Counted from the first letter of the stretch, positions 7,197-15,684 are shown. The stretch is 57,109 nucleotides of DNA from Streptomyces amritsarensis (GCF_001953875.1 NZ_MQUR01000044.1:1-57109), one strand, 5' to 3'. The notes: generated from the sequence alone by a model not told the origin. A program made the numbers and translations.

Positions 7197-9137
7197 GTGG
7201 CATCGGTCATCGTTGGGCGCACGGGTCCGTTCACCGGGCAGAGCGTGGTCCTGGGCGGCGAGCCCCTCAGCTTCGGGCGCAAGGGGGAGAACGGCGTCGT
7301 GATCGTCAGCCCCAGTGCCTCCCGGCTGCACGCCGAAATCGTCACGGAGGACGCCGGGTTCGTGCTGTACGACCGCGACAGCCGCAACGGCACGTTCGTC
7401 AACGACCAGCGCGTCACCCGGCATGTACTGCGTCCGAACGACTGCATACGGATCGGTGACGAAACGTTCCTTTATGAGGCGCAGGACTCCATGGAGACGG
7501 TCATGGACCTCTCCCTCATGGACGTCCCCCGGCCGGCTGCCGCCGACCCCGGCACCCTGCGGGTCACCATCACCGGCGGCGGCCCCGTGGGCCTGGCCTT
7601 CGCCCTCGCGCTCGACGAGATGCTGCCCGGCCGGACGGCCGTGACCATCTACGACGGCCGCTGGACCAGGAAGGGCTCCGCGGTCGTCTGGAAGGACGAG
7701 ACCCAGGGCAACTTCCGCCGCCAGCAGGTCGTGACCGTCCAGAGCCGGCAGTACCTCGCCCTCTCCGAGGAGGTCCGCGGCGCGCTGTTCGGCGACGCGG
7801 GTGCCTACAGCGAGATGTGGCCCGTCGGTCCGGACTCCGTCGACGGCCACCCGCCCCGCAACATCAGGATCGCCCACATCGAGGACCGGCTCCTGGACCT
7901 GGCGAACCGGAGGCCGGCGATCCGGCTCGTCGCCAAGCGCTTCGACGCGACGGAGCAGCAGAACCGGATCACGCAGGATCACGTCCTGGTCGTCAGCGAA
8001 GGCGGCCGCTCCCGCACCCGCGAGCACTACACCGACCGCTTCGGCGCCGCCGACGCCTCCATCTACTCCCTCGACGGCGAGCACCTTCAGGACATCGTGC
8101 TGGGACTGCGGGTCAAGTCGAAACTCCCGGACCCGATGAGCGTGCTGCTGACGGTGTCGCAGAACCGCTTCCTGCTCAACTCCCTGCGCGGCGAGGGCTT
8201 CCTGAACATGCGGCTCACCCGGGAGGAGGCCAAGAACGTCATCGGCATCGACCCGGTCCGCCACGTCTTCGAGGAGTGCATCGCGTCCCGCCCCTGCCTG
8301 ATGAGCCGGCAGGAGGAGGACAACGAGTTCCGCTGCCCCACCCACGGCACGCTCTTCCTGCCCGCCCTCCTGCGCAGCTCCCCGCTGTGGAAGGAGATCC
8401 GGCAGGGCCTCGCCCTGTTCGGCGTGGCCGAGGAGGACCTGACGGCGATCACCTCGTTCCGGCTCGACATGGTGCAGCGCCCGCGGTTCACCGCGCAACT
8501 GCACCGGCCCACCGCGACCACCCCCGGCACCTACGGCTTCCTGCTGGGCGACGCGGCCAACGCCATCCACTTCTGGCCGGGCCGCGGCCTCAACAGCGGC
8601 CTCGCCTCCGCCACTTCGCTCGCGCGGTCCCTCAGCCGGGCCTGGCAGGGCAGGCCGTTGCGGGACGCCGACTTCATCCGCCACGAGGCCGCCATGTCCA
8701 TGCTCCAGTACCGGCACAAGAGCAGGGCGTGGAACGCGATGGTCACCACGGACGAACAGGGCGTCACCCGCGCCATCAAGGACATCATCGCGCGAAGCAC
8801 GGAAGCCGGCGGGGCCGCCGGGGCACCCGGCGCCCCCCGTCCCGCCGGTCCCGACGCCGCGGGCGGCAGCGACCTGGACGCGCTGCTGGACCGGATGGCC
8901 GAGATCCGCGACCGGCTGGCGTCCCGGCTCCCCGGCCTGCCCACGGACGGCGAACTCCGCGACCACCTCGCCCCGACAGCCCCCGCCACCCTCCGCACCC
9001 TGCGGGAGAGCGGCGCCTGGGACACCCTGATCGTCGGGGGAGAGGAGGCCGACATCGACCTCTTCTACCAGTCGGACTCCCCGGTCTACGTGCCCCGCCC
9101 GGCCGACCCCCGCAGCCTCCTGCAGCCTCAGGCGTAG
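7197..9137 (+). CDS. FHA domain fused to an FAD-dependent monooxygenase
   Basis: About 646 residues from the GTG at 7197, chosen because AAGGGG lies six bases upstream and the FHA domain begins immediately. Residues 4-95 form an FHA domain: FGR at 26-28, SRLH at 42-45, and SRNGTFVN at 62-69 are the phosphothreonine-binding signatures. From about residue 122 the protein is a flavin enzyme: ITGGGPVGLAFALAL is the FAD Rossmann start, and LLGDAANAIHFWPGRGLNSG late in the protein is the GD motif of aromatic-hydroxylase-type monooxygenases. A shorter low-complexity C-terminal stretch follows. The divergent neighbour is a Ser/Thr kinase, so phosphorylation-dependent docking of this enzyme is plausible. 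The fusion order FHA-flavoprotein is unusual in my experience. The substrate is unknown. Confidence 0.85.
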   Translation: MASVIVGRTGPFTGQSVVLGGEPLSFGRKGENGVVIVSPSASRLHAEIVTEDAGFVLYDRDSRNGTFVNDQRVTRHVLRPNDCIRIGDETFLYEAQDSMETVMDLSLMDVPRPAAADPGTLRVTITGGGPVGLAFALALDEMLPGRTAVTIYDGRWTRKGSAVVWKDETQGNFRRQQVVTVQSRQYLALSEEVRGALFGDAGAYSEMWPVGPDSVDGHPPRNIRIAHIEDRLLDLANRRPAIRLVAKRFDATEQQNRITQDHVLVVSEGGRSRTREHYTDRFGAADASIYSLDGEHLQDIVLGLRVKSKLPDPMSVLLTVSQNRFLLNSLRGEGFLNMRLTREEAKNVIGIDPVRHVFEECIASRPCLMSRQEEDNEFRCPTHGTLFLPALLRSSPLWKEIRQGLALFGVAEEDLTAITSFRLDMVQRPRFTAQLHRPTATTPGTYGFLLGDAANAIHFWPGRGLNSGLASATSLARSLSRAWQGRPLRDADFIRHEAAMSMLQYRHKSRAWNAMVTTDEQGVTRAIKDIIARSTEAGGAAGAPGAPRPAGPDAAGGSDLDALLDRMAEIRDRLASRLPGLPTDGELRDHLAPTAPATLRTLRESGAWDTLIVGGEEADIDLFYQSDSPVYVPRPADPRSLLQPQA

Positions 9138-9152
9138 GCGCTTTTCCGGATC

Positions 9153-9177
9153 GTGCCGGGCCCGCGCCGCCCGGCAC
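9153..9177 (+). terminator. Hairpin after the FHA-flavoprotein gene
   Basis: A perfect 9-bp stem, GTGCCGGGC and its complement, with a 7-nt loop, 15 bp after the stop codon. No T-run follows. Confidence 0.55.
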
Positions 9178-9705
9178 CGCGCCTCATCGCCCGGACGCCG
9201 CCCGGGGCCCGCGTTGTCGGTGCTCCCGGGTGCGCCCGGTACACGGATGCCCCTGCGCCCTCGCCGCGTAGGGCAGCGGACGACGCGGACCCGGTCGGCG
9301 CCCCCCGACGGCAGGGCCCGGGCGCTCGGGGGGCCGCCGTCGCCCATGTCCCGACGCCGCCGGCCAGCCGGTGCGTCGGCGGCCCGAAAAGACCGGGTGT
9401 GGCGGCCAGGGCCGAGGGGCGCCCACGGCCGCGCCGGGCCGCGCACAGCCCGCGTAGGGCCCAGGGCCCGGGTCCCGCCGACGGGGCTCCCGCCCCTACG
9501 CCGAACGGCCGGGCCCGCGGCGGGGCGCGCGGGGAGAGCGCGCGTGCTCCCGTACGCCCGGCGCGCACCACCGGAAGGCCGCGGAATCGGGGAGCGGGTC
9601 CCGGTGTCAGCGGGCAGGCTCGGCCATGCCGATTGTCACTCTATTCCCGCCTTCGGATGGATCAGGTAGGTCCGTGGATCTTCGCGTGCTTATGCTTCAC
9701 CCGTT
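9178..9705. other. Gene-free stretch before the PobA-like gene
   Basis: About 530 bp, extremely GC-rich, where every long frame is of arginine/proline/alanine shadow composition. The last 80 bp are AT-richer and must contain the promoter of the gene at 9706. A TATGCT at 9691-9696 is a possible -10 box that would give a very short leader. No matching -35 was found. Confidence 0.4.
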
Positions 9706-10929
9706 ATGACGGAAAGTCACACCTCCCGCACGTTATGTGAATCGGCCGACGTGGTCGTCCTCGGGGCAGGCCCTGCCGGGCTTGTCGTAGGACTCCTCCT
9801 GCAGGCCGCCGGAATCGACTGCGTCATCCTGGAACGCGCCTCCCGCACCCATGTGCAGACCCGGGCCCGTGCCGGGTTCCTCGCCCCGAACACCGTGCGG
9901 GTCCTCGAACGCCACGACCTCGCCGACGGTCTGCACCGCGACGGCCGCCGCCACGGCACGTGCGAATTCCGCACGGAGGACGGCCGGTTCCGCCTCGACT
10001 ACGGATCCCTCGGCCAGGGCGGGCAGCACCATGTCTACCCGCAGCAGAACCTGGTCACAGACCTCCTGACCCGCTACCTCGACAGCGGCGGACGCATCCG
10101 GTTCCGCACCGAGGGCCTCGCCGTACGCGACGCCGACAGCGCACGCCCGTCCGTCACGACCCGCGAGCCCGACGGCCGGCCCACCCGGTGGACGGCCCGG
10201 TACGTCGCCGGCTGCGACGGCCGGCACGGAGCGGCCCGCCGCTCACTGCCGCCGGACACCGTCCGCCACCACCGGCACGACCACGGCGTCACCTGGCTCG
10301 GCCTGCTCGCCGCAACTCCGCCGAGCCTGGATGCCGTCGGATACGCCATCCACGCCCATGGTTTCGCGGGGCACATGGCCCGCACCGCCGACGTCACCCG
10401 CTACTACCTCCAGTGGCGGCGCGGCACGCCCGCCGACGCCTGGCCCGAGCAACGCGTCTGGGACGAGCTGGACATCCGCATGCGCGCGGCGGACCACGGC
10501 CCGCTGCGACGCGGCGCACTCCTGGAACGCGGGGTCTTCGACCTGACCTGCGACGTCGTCGAACCGCTGCGCCACGGCTCGCTCTTCCTGGCGGGCGACG
10601 CGGCGAGCCTGCTCGCACCCGCCGCCGCGAAGGGCGCCAACCTCGCCGTCCTGGAGGCCGAGATCCTGGCGCAGGCCCTCGTCGACGCCCTCGCCCGAGG
10701 GGACACCGCAGGACTCGACGCGTACTCGGACCGCTGCCTGGCGCACATCTGGCGGGCCCAGGAGTTCACCGGGTGGATGACGCGCCTCCTGCACGCGGCA
10801 CCCGAGCAGGACCGGGGCGCCGGTGGCGGATCGTTCTTCCACGCCGCCCTGCAGCGTTCCCGGCTCAACTCGCTGCGCACCTCACGCATCCACCAGGACT
10901 GGTTCGCCGAGAACTACGTCGGCGTGTGA
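9706..10929 (+). CDS. PobA-like aromatic hydroxylase
   Basis: A 407-residue flavin monooxygenase of the 4-hydroxybenzoate 3-hydroxylase (PobA) clade. It matches PobA along its whole length: VVVLGAGPAGLVVGLLLQAAGID (FAD site, glycines 20, 22, 25), ILERASRTHVQTRARAGFL, YVAGCDGRHG (the DG motif), WLGLLAATPP, LFLAGDAASL, and the C-terminal FAENYVGV. Family members hydroxylate a phenolic ring ortho to the OH using NAD(P)H and O2. Classical PobA has RAGVLE and HIVPPTGAKG; here these are RAGFLA and LLAPAAAKG, so the substrate may differ. There is no clear ribosome site at the ATG and the leader may be very short. An O-methyltransferase gene follows after 132 bp, suggesting hydroxylation then methylation. 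Confidence 0.88.
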   Translation: MTESHTSRTLCESADVVVLGAGPAGLVVGLLLQAAGIDCVILERASRTHVQTRARAGFLAPNTVRVLERHDLADGLHRDGRRHGTCEFRTEDGRFRLDYGSLGQGGQHHVYPQQNLVTDLLTRYLDSGGRIRFRTEGLAVRDADSARPSVTTREPDGRPTRWTARYVAGCDGRHGAARRSLPPDTVRHHRHDHGVTWLGLLAATPPSLDAVGYAIHAHGFAGHMARTADVTRYYLQWRRGTPADAWPEQRVWDELDIRMRAADHGPLRRGALLERGVFDLTCDVVEPLRHGSLFLAGDAASLLAPAAAKGANLAVLEAEILAQALVDALARGDTAGLDAYSDRCLAHIWRAQEFTGWMTRLLHAAPEQDRGAGGGSFFHAALQRSRLNSLRTSRIHQDWFAENYVGV

Positions 10930-11061
10930 CGACCGCGCCGTCCCGCACCCACCCCGCCTACCGCGCACCGCGCCGCCGCTCCACCGGCTTCATCCGGCCC
11001 TGCCCTGCCCTGCCTTGCCGCCCTGCCCTGCCCAGCTCCGTACCGGCCCGAGGACCCCACG

Positions 11062-12822
11062 ATGACGACGACCCTCCCCGACAAAACGTTGCTCCTGGAC
11101 GACATCGCCTGCCTGCGCGAGGCCGCCCGGTTCGTCCGCGAGCACGACAGCGCGGCGCTGCTCCCCCTCCTCCTGCCCGGACTCGAAGGCCCGGACCTCC
11201 AGGCGTTGGCCGGGCACTGCCGGTTCGCCCACGCGGGGCTGCTGCTCTTCCCGCCGGACGCGGACACCCTCCGGGCCCAACTCGCCTCCTGCGACCTGGA
11301 CGCCGACACCCCTTCGCACCCCAGCGTCGTCGTCCGGGAACGCCTCGCCCGGCGCCACGGGCGCGACCCGGCGGAGCTCGACGTCCGGATCCTGCGCCCC
11401 CACGTGTACGGCTCCGCCGGGCAACGGCGCGCGGTCGAGGTGTTCGCCCTGACCGTGCCCCCGCACTCCGGCCTGGAACCGGTCGCCGCCTACGAACGAA
11501 CCCGCCGGCACGAGGCGCACCTCGCCTTCGAGATCGAGCACCCGGAGCCGCTGGCGCTGCGCGGCCTGTGCGCGATCCTCCTCCGCCACGGCGCCCGGCC
11601 CGACGGCGGCGGCTACAACCCGCACGAGGACGGCACCGTCCTCTACTTCACCCTTCCCGCCGCCGGTGCCTGCGACTACGGGCGGCTGGAGCTGTACGCA
11701 CGGGGCGACCACCGCGACACCCTCGCCGCCCACCTGGACCACCCCGACCTGTTCGAGCGCCCCCGCCACGACGCGCGACAGCCGGCCGAAACGCTCCTCC
11801 ACCTCCTCACCGGCGCGTGGACGACACAAGCCCTCGCCACCTTCACCCGGCTGGGCCTGCCCGACGCCATGGACACCCGCAGCGCGCACCGCACCGAGGA
11901 CCTCGCCCGGTCGACCGGCACCCATCCTCGAAGCCTCGCCACGCTCCTGCGCTACCTGGTGATGCTCGGAGCCGTCGCCGAGGACCAGGAAGGATTCCGG
12001 CTCACGGAGCTCGGGTCCCTGCTGCGCGCGGACACGCCCGGGTCGATGCGGCCGCTGGCCCTGATGTACGGCGGCCCGTTCTACCGTTCCTTCGGCGGCC
12101 TCGACCACGCCGTGCGGACCGGACAGCCGGCCTTCGACCGGATCTTCGGCGAGAACCACTTCGACCACTTCGCCCGCGATCCCCAACTCGCCTCGCTCTT
12201 CGACCAGTCCATGGCCGCGAGCTCACGGATGTTCCAGCCGCTACCCGCCCACCCGGTCATCACCGCCGCCGCCCGGGCGTCCGGACCCGCACCCGCGACC
12301 GTCGTCGACGTCGCCGGCGGCAACGGAGAGCTCCTCGGCCGGGTCCTCACCGCCCACCCCCGCCTGCGCGGCATCCTGCTCGAACGCCCGCACGCCGTCG
12401 AGGCCGCCCGGCACCGCCTCGACGCCGCCGGCTGCGGGGCGCGCTGCGCATACCGCCCGGGGGACTTCGCCGACGTGCCGCCCGGCGGCGACGTCTACGT
12501 CCTCTCACGCGTCCTGCACGACTGGGACGACGACCGCTGCCGCGAGATCCTGCGCCACTGCGCGCGGGCGATGCCCGCCCACGCGGACCTGCTCGTCGTG
12601 GAACGCCTCCTGCCCGTCGACGGTTCCCCCTCGCTGGCCACCGCCTGGGACCTGCACATGCTGTGCAACGTGGGAGGCCGCGAACGCAGCGCCGACCACT
12701 ACGCACACCTGCTCGCCGAGGCCGGCCTCGAACTCGTCGGCCACAGCCCCCTGCCGCTGGACGCGCACGTGCTGCACGCCCGCAGGGCGGCGGCGCCGCA
12801 GCCCGCCACCCGACGCGGCTGA
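11062..12822 (+). CDS. Two-domain SAM-dependent O-methyltransferase
   Basis: A 586-residue protein. The C-terminal half (about 250-575) is a class I small-molecule O-methyltransferase of the Methyltransf_2 type. It has a winged-helix-like dimerisation part (AHRTEDLARSTGTHPRSLATLL), the SAM loop VVDVAGGNGELLGR, and the catalytic-histidine motif VLHDWDDDRC. The N-terminal ~240 residues match no family I can name. They end in HLAFEIEHPEPLALRGL, GGGYNPHEDGTVLYF and RLELYARGDHRDTL, with a faint two-module rhythm. Ordinary members are about 340 residues, so this is an extended fusion. GAGGA lies about nine bases before the ATG. Following the PobA-like gene, it probably methylates the phenol that enzyme makes (inference). 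Confidence 0.85.
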   Translation: MTTTLPDKTLLLDDIACLREAARFVREHDSAALLPLLLPGLEGPDLQALAGHCRFAHAGLLLFPPDADTLRAQLASCDLDADTPSHPSVVVRERLARRHGRDPAELDVRILRPHVYGSAGQRRAVEVFALTVPPHSGLEPVAAYERTRRHEAHLAFEIEHPEPLALRGLCAILLRHGARPDGGGYNPHEDGTVLYFTLPAAGACDYGRLELYARGDHRDTLAAHLDHPDLFERPRHDARQPAETLLHLLTGAWTTQALATFTRLGLPDAMDTRSAHRTEDLARSTGTHPRSLATLLRYLVMLGAVAEDQEGFRLTELGSLLRADTPGSMRPLALMYGGPFYRSFGGLDHAVRTGQPAFDRIFGENHFDHFARDPQLASLFDQSMAASSRMFQPLPAHPVITAAARASGPAPATVVDVAGGNGELLGRVLTAHPRLRGILLERPHAVEAARHRLDAAGCGARCAYRPGDFADVPPGGDVYVLSRVLHDWDDDRCREILRHCARAMPAHADLLVVERLLPVDGSPSLATAWDLHMLCNVGGRERSADHYAHLLAEAGLELVGHSPLPLDAHVLHARRAAAPQPATRRG

Positions 12823-12972
12823 GGCGGCGCCCCGCCGCCACGCGGACCCGCCCGGCCCCGGACCGCTGCGCATCCTGCGGCGAGGCGCGGGAGAGGCCGG
12901 CGCCCGGTCCGCGCGGCGGCCGGCCGCCGAAGTTCGACCGGCAGGACGAAGCTACCGTCCTCGTTGCCGCCA

Positions 12973-13551
12973 TCAACGAGTGGTTGTGACGTACTGATCC
13001 GACAGCAACTCGAACACCCGTACTCGCCGACCCCCTGTGGGATTGACCGTCTCACGGACCGGATGCATCCCCAGTTTGGTCATGATCCGTTCGGAGGAGT
13101 CGTTGCCCACTTGAGCGATGCTGACGATCCGCTCCAGCCCTCGCTCTTCGAACCCGAACCGTACAGCGGCCGCGGCGGCCTCGGTGGCCAAGCCCTGTCC
13201 CCAGTGGGAACGACCCAGCCGCCAGCCGACCTCAACCGCCGGCAGTACCTCCGGCAAGAAGTTGGGCACCGAAAGGCCGGTGAACCCGGCCAACTCGCCA
13301 GTGGACCGGATCTCCACGGCGAACAGGCCGAAGCCCTGTGACTCCCACTCGCTCTCCCACGCCTGGACCCGGCCACGAGTCTGCTGTTCGTCAAGGACGC
13401 TGCCGTCACGGATCCACCGCATGACCTCGGGGTCGGCATTGACCGCGGCCATGGGCGCAACGTCTTCCTCACGCCAGCGACGCAGGATCAAACGGGGAGT
13501 CTCAAGCGTGACCATCCGATCATTCTGGATCACAAATGGGCTCTCCTCCAT
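12973..13551 (-). CDS. GNAT acetyltransferase (RimJ/RimL-like)
   Basis: A 192-residue N-acetyltransferase. LETPRLILRRWREEDV is the typical RimJ/RimL-type start, VGWRLGRSHWGQGLATEAA is the acetyl-CoA loop region, and GLERIVSIAQVGNDSSERIMTKLGM is the C-terminal half of the GNAT fold. It would acetylate a protein N-terminus or a small amine with acetyl-CoA. The start is uncertain: MEESP at 13551, GTG at 13533 or MVTLETPRL at 13515 are all possible, and GGAGGAGAG lies between the first and second. No operon partner is evident. Confidence 0.85.
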   Translation of the reverse strand: MEESPFVIQNDRMVTLETPRLILRRWREEDVAPMAAVNADPEVMRWIRDGSVLDEQQTRGRVQAWESEWESQGFGLFAVEIRSTGELAGFTGLSVPNFLPEVLPAVEVGWRLGRSHWGQGLATEAAAAAVRFGFEERGLERIVSIAQVGNDSSERIMTKLGMHPVRETVNPTGGRRVRVFELLSDQYVTTTR

Positions 13552-13690
13552 CCTCGCCAGGCGCTTTCGACTCGCCCGGAGGCCTGGGCCGGAACGGCCC
13601 AGGCCCCGCTGCGCCGCCGACGAGCGGACGGGCTGGTCGGATCACCGGCCCGCGGCGAGCGCGCCCCTGCGGCGAACTCGGGTCGGCCCG

Positions 13691-14098
13691 TCAGTCGAGG
13701 ACGGCGACGGCCTCCAGCTCGACCAGGTGCTCCGGCACGTCCAGGGCCGCCACGCCCAGGAGGGTGGCCGGCGGCACCGGCGCGACCCCCAGCTTCCCGG
13801 CCGCGCGGGTGATGCCCTCCATCAGCAGGGGCATCTTGTCGGGGGTCCAGTCGACGACGTAGACGGTCACCTTCGCCACGTCGTCGAACGACGCGCCGGC
13901 CTCGGCCAGGGCGATGCCGACGTTGAGATAGCACTGCTCGATCTGCGCGGCGAGGTCGCCCTCGCCGACCGTCACGCCCTCGGCGTCCCAGGACACCTGC
14001 CCGGCGACGAACACGAGCTTCGACCCGGTCGAGATCGACACCTGCCGGTAGGCGTCGACCTTCGGCAGTCCGGTGGGGTTCATCAGGGTGATAGCCAT
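13691..14098 (-). CDS. RidA family (YjgF/Rid) protein
   Basis: A 135-residue Rid-family protein; members hydrolyse reactive enamines/imines or act in related deaminations as homotrimers. Visible signatures include LVFVAGQVSWDAEG near the start, QIEQCYLNVGIALAEAGASFDDVAKVTVYVVD in the middle, and APVPPATLLGVAALDVPEHLVELEAVAV at the end. The canonical C-terminal R(S/T)xVEV arginine region is replaced by PATLLGVAAL, so it is not a typical RidA deaminase and may belong to another Rid subgroup. It is divergent from an HxlR regulator with a palindrome between, a common arrangement suggesting direct control. Confidence 0.85.
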   Translation of the reverse strand: MAITLMNPTGLPKVDAYRQVSISTGSKLVFVAGQVSWDAEGVTVGEGDLAAQIEQCYLNVGIALAEAGASFDDVAKVTVYVVDWTPDKMPLLMEGITRAAGKLGVAPVPPATLLGVAALDVPEHLVELEAVAVLD

Positions 14099-14115
14099 GC
14101 TGTCCGTCTCCTATG

Positions 14116-14150
14116 ACTCTCTTGCGGTTACTCGAGAACCGTAGGAGAGT
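14116..14150. promoter_or_regulatory. Operator palindrome between ridA-like and hxlR-like genes
   Basis: A 14-bp inverted repeat with two mismatches: ACTCTCTTGCGGTT, a 7-bp spacer, then AACCGTAGGAGAGT. The centre CTCGAG is itself palindromic. It lies 17 bp before the RidA-like start and 46 bp before the HxlR start, well placed for an HxlR dimer to control both directions. Confidence 0.6.
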
Positions 14151-14196
14151 GTGCGCTGACGTGGAAGAACGCACTTATTAGTTACTGGGGAACCTC

Positions 14197-14580
14197 ATGG
14201 TTACCAAGCAGTTCACCGGCTCGCCGGACGACGCGGATCTGCGGCGCGCGGACTCTCTGGCGCGGGAGATCTTCGCGGACGTCGCCAACAAATGGGCGTT
14301 CCTGATCATCGAGGCCCTGGGGGAGCAGACCCTGCGCTTCAGTGAGCTGCGCAACGAGGTCGAGGGCATCAGCCACAAGATGCTCACCCAGAACCTGCGC
14401 ATGCTGGAGCGCAACGGGCTCATCGAGCGGACGGTCTACCCGGTGGTGCCGCCACGGGTGGAGTACACCCTCACCGAACCGGGGCAGGGCCTGCGGGTGA
14501 CGATCGACGCCCTGTGCGACTGGACCCACCGGTATCTCGGGGACATCGAGGCCGCCCGCCACCGCGCGGATCCGGCATAA
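14197..14580 (+). CDS. HxlR family transcriptional regulator
   Basis: A 127-residue winged-helix regulator. The HxlR core is clear: DVANKWAFLIIEALGEQTLRFSELRNEVEGISHKMLTQ is helix 1 to recognition helix, then NLRMLERNGLIERTVYPVVPPRVEYTLTEPGQ is the wing. Members sense aldehydes, quinones or other electrophiles through cysteines or ligands. The only cysteine here is in ALCDWTHRYL near the C-terminus. GGGG lies six bases before the ATG and TATTAG at 14176-14181 is a plausible -10. It presumably controls itself and the divergent RidA-like gene through the palindrome between them. Confidence 0.9.
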   Translation: MVTKQFTGSPDDADLRRADSLAREIFADVANKWAFLIIEALGEQTLRFSELRNEVEGISHKMLTQNLRMLERNGLIERTVYPVVPPRVEYTLTEPGQGLRVTIDALCDWTHRYLGDIEAARHRADPA

Positions 14581-14656
14581 GCCGAAAGATCGACTTCCCG
14601 GCGGACGGCCGCTCCGTGAAAATGAGGAGGGGCCGGTCACCGGGAGGCTGAGGCGT

Positions 14657-14857
14657 GTGATGGCGGATCCACAGGACGCGACGACCATCCGTGACGTCGC
14701 CGAGCGGCTGATGAAGGCGCACCCGCAGGTCGACGCCCGCCTGGTGCACAGCTCGGTTCAGACCGCCTACGAGGAGCTCAGGTACGCGCGCGTACGCACC
14801 TACCTGCCGGTCCTGATGGAGCGCAGGGCGCAGGACCTGCTGCCGTCCGACGGATAG
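14657..14857 (+). CDS. Small three-helix-bundle protein
   Basis: A 66-residue protein resembling the actinobacterial 'three-helix bundle dimerization domain' (DUF3562-like) proteins. IRDVAERLMKAHP, LVHSSVQTAYEELRYARVRTYLPVLMERRAQDLL gives three amphipathic helices. Family members are small cytosolic proteins of unknown role. Start is GTG at 14657 or ATG at 14660; CGGGAGG lies about nine bases before the GTG. It is probably independent of the HxlR gene 76 bp upstream. Confidence 0.65.
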   Translation: MMADPQDATTIRDVAERLMKAHPQVDARLVHSSVQTAYEELRYARVRTYLPVLMERRAQDLLPSDG

Positions 14858-14886
14858 CAGCTGCGGACGACCACTCGGGTGTCAGT

Positions 14887-15354
14887 ATGAACCTCGTGAC
14901 CACACCTCATGCGTCGGTGAAGGCGAAGCCGTGTCGGCACGACAGGTCCTGCCTCTCCCTCTGGTCCAAGGACTCGATCCTGTCGATCGGGTCCGTCGGA
15001 TCGGTCCTGTCGATCGGATCGGTCGGCTCGGTCCTGTCCGTCGGATCCGTGGGCTCGGCCCTGTCGGCCGCGTCCATCGGCTCCTCGCTGTCCCTGCTGT
15101 CCGCGGGGTCCTGGCTCAGCCTGGGCTCGGTGCTGTCCGCGCAGTCCCGCTGGTCGGTGCTCTCCTGGCGTTCACGCGGCGGCCTCCTGTCCGCGGGGAT
15201 CGCCGCCGCGGCCACCGCCGCCGTCGCCCTGCACGCCACGTACGGCGGCGGCCGCGGGAACGGCGGAGCCGACGGCGCGGCAGGCTCAAGACCCGGCCGG
15301 CGGAACGGGCCCGGGACCGTGGCCCGGGATCCGCTCGGGCCTACGCGGCGGTGA
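14887..15354 (+). CDS. Serine-periodic (xxS)n repeat protein
   Basis: A 155-residue protein I do not recognise by function. Serine sits at every third position without a break from residue 21 to 96: 26 consecutive [x-x-S] triplets such as ILS-IGS-VGS-VLS. The other two positions are mainly Ile/Val/Leu and Gly/Leu/Ala. At DNA level there are three 27-bp tandem units (14983-15063) encoding SIGSVGSVL-type nonapeptides. After the repeat comes a hydrophobic Ala-rich stretch (about 100-118), a possible membrane segment, then a charged Gly/Arg-rich tail. A cysteine pair (C16, C22) flanks the repeat start. The ATG lacks a clear ribosome site, so the start is uncertain. The perfect period argues for a regular solenoid or extended helix. 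Confidence 0.7.
   Translation: MNLVTTPHASVKAKPCRHDRSCLSLWSKDSILSIGSVGSVLSIGSVGSVLSVGSVGSALSAASIGSSLSLLSAGSWLSLGSVLSAQSRWSVLSWRSRGGLLSAGIAAAATAAVALHATYGGGRGNGGADGAAGSRPGRRNGPGTVARDPLGPTRR
14983..15063 (+). repeat. Three 27-bp tandem repeats within the xxS gene
   Basis: Three head-to-tail 27-bp units, each encoding S-[IV]-G-S-V-G-S-[VA]-L. Units one and two encode identical peptides with synonymous differences, so selection keeps the protein pattern while the DNA drifts. Confidence 0.85.
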
Positions 15355-15396
15355 CCCCGCAGGCCCCGCCGTCCCCGCTGTCCCGGTCGGTACGGC

Positions 15397-15684
15397 TCAC
15401 TGCGCCTTGAGCAACTGGTCGACCCGGGGCACGGAGAGCCCGGTCAGTTCCGCGACCTGCTTCAGGGTGCGGCCCTGCTTCAACTCGCCCATGGCGGCGC
15501 TGCGTATGAGCTTGGCCGCTTTGGCGCCGGTGAGCATGTCGTCGGTGACCAGTCGGGCGCCGCGCTCACGCGTGAGCGGGGACTCGACCTCGGCGAGGCG
15601 TGCGCGGACGGCCTGCATGTACTGGTCCGTCAGGGCGCGAAGGTCGGCGTACACCTGCTCGTCGTCTGTACTGGTATCGGTCAT
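15397..15684 (-). CDS. Small helix-turn-helix protein
   Basis: A 95-residue protein with a C-terminal helix-turn-helix: TLKQVAELTGLSVPRVDQLLKAQ, resembling the sigma-region-4 or resolvase-type HTH. The N-terminal part is acidic and helical (DEQVYADLRALTDQYMQAVRARLAEVE). It is probably a small DNA-binding protein. No ribosome site precedes the ATG, but TACGCT lies seven bases upstream and could be a -10 box for a leaderless mRNA. It is convergent with the xxS repeat gene. Confidence 0.75.
   Translation of the reverse strand: MTDTSTDDEQVYADLRALTDQYMQAVRARLAEVESPLTRERGARLVTDDMLTGAKAAKLIRSAAMGELKQGRTLKQVAELTGLSVPRVDQLLKAQ

Noticed and set aside
9960..12989. A 1009-codon open frame on the plus strand
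   Set aside because: Arginine/proline-rich composition shows it is a frame shadow of the PobA-like and methyltransferase genes.
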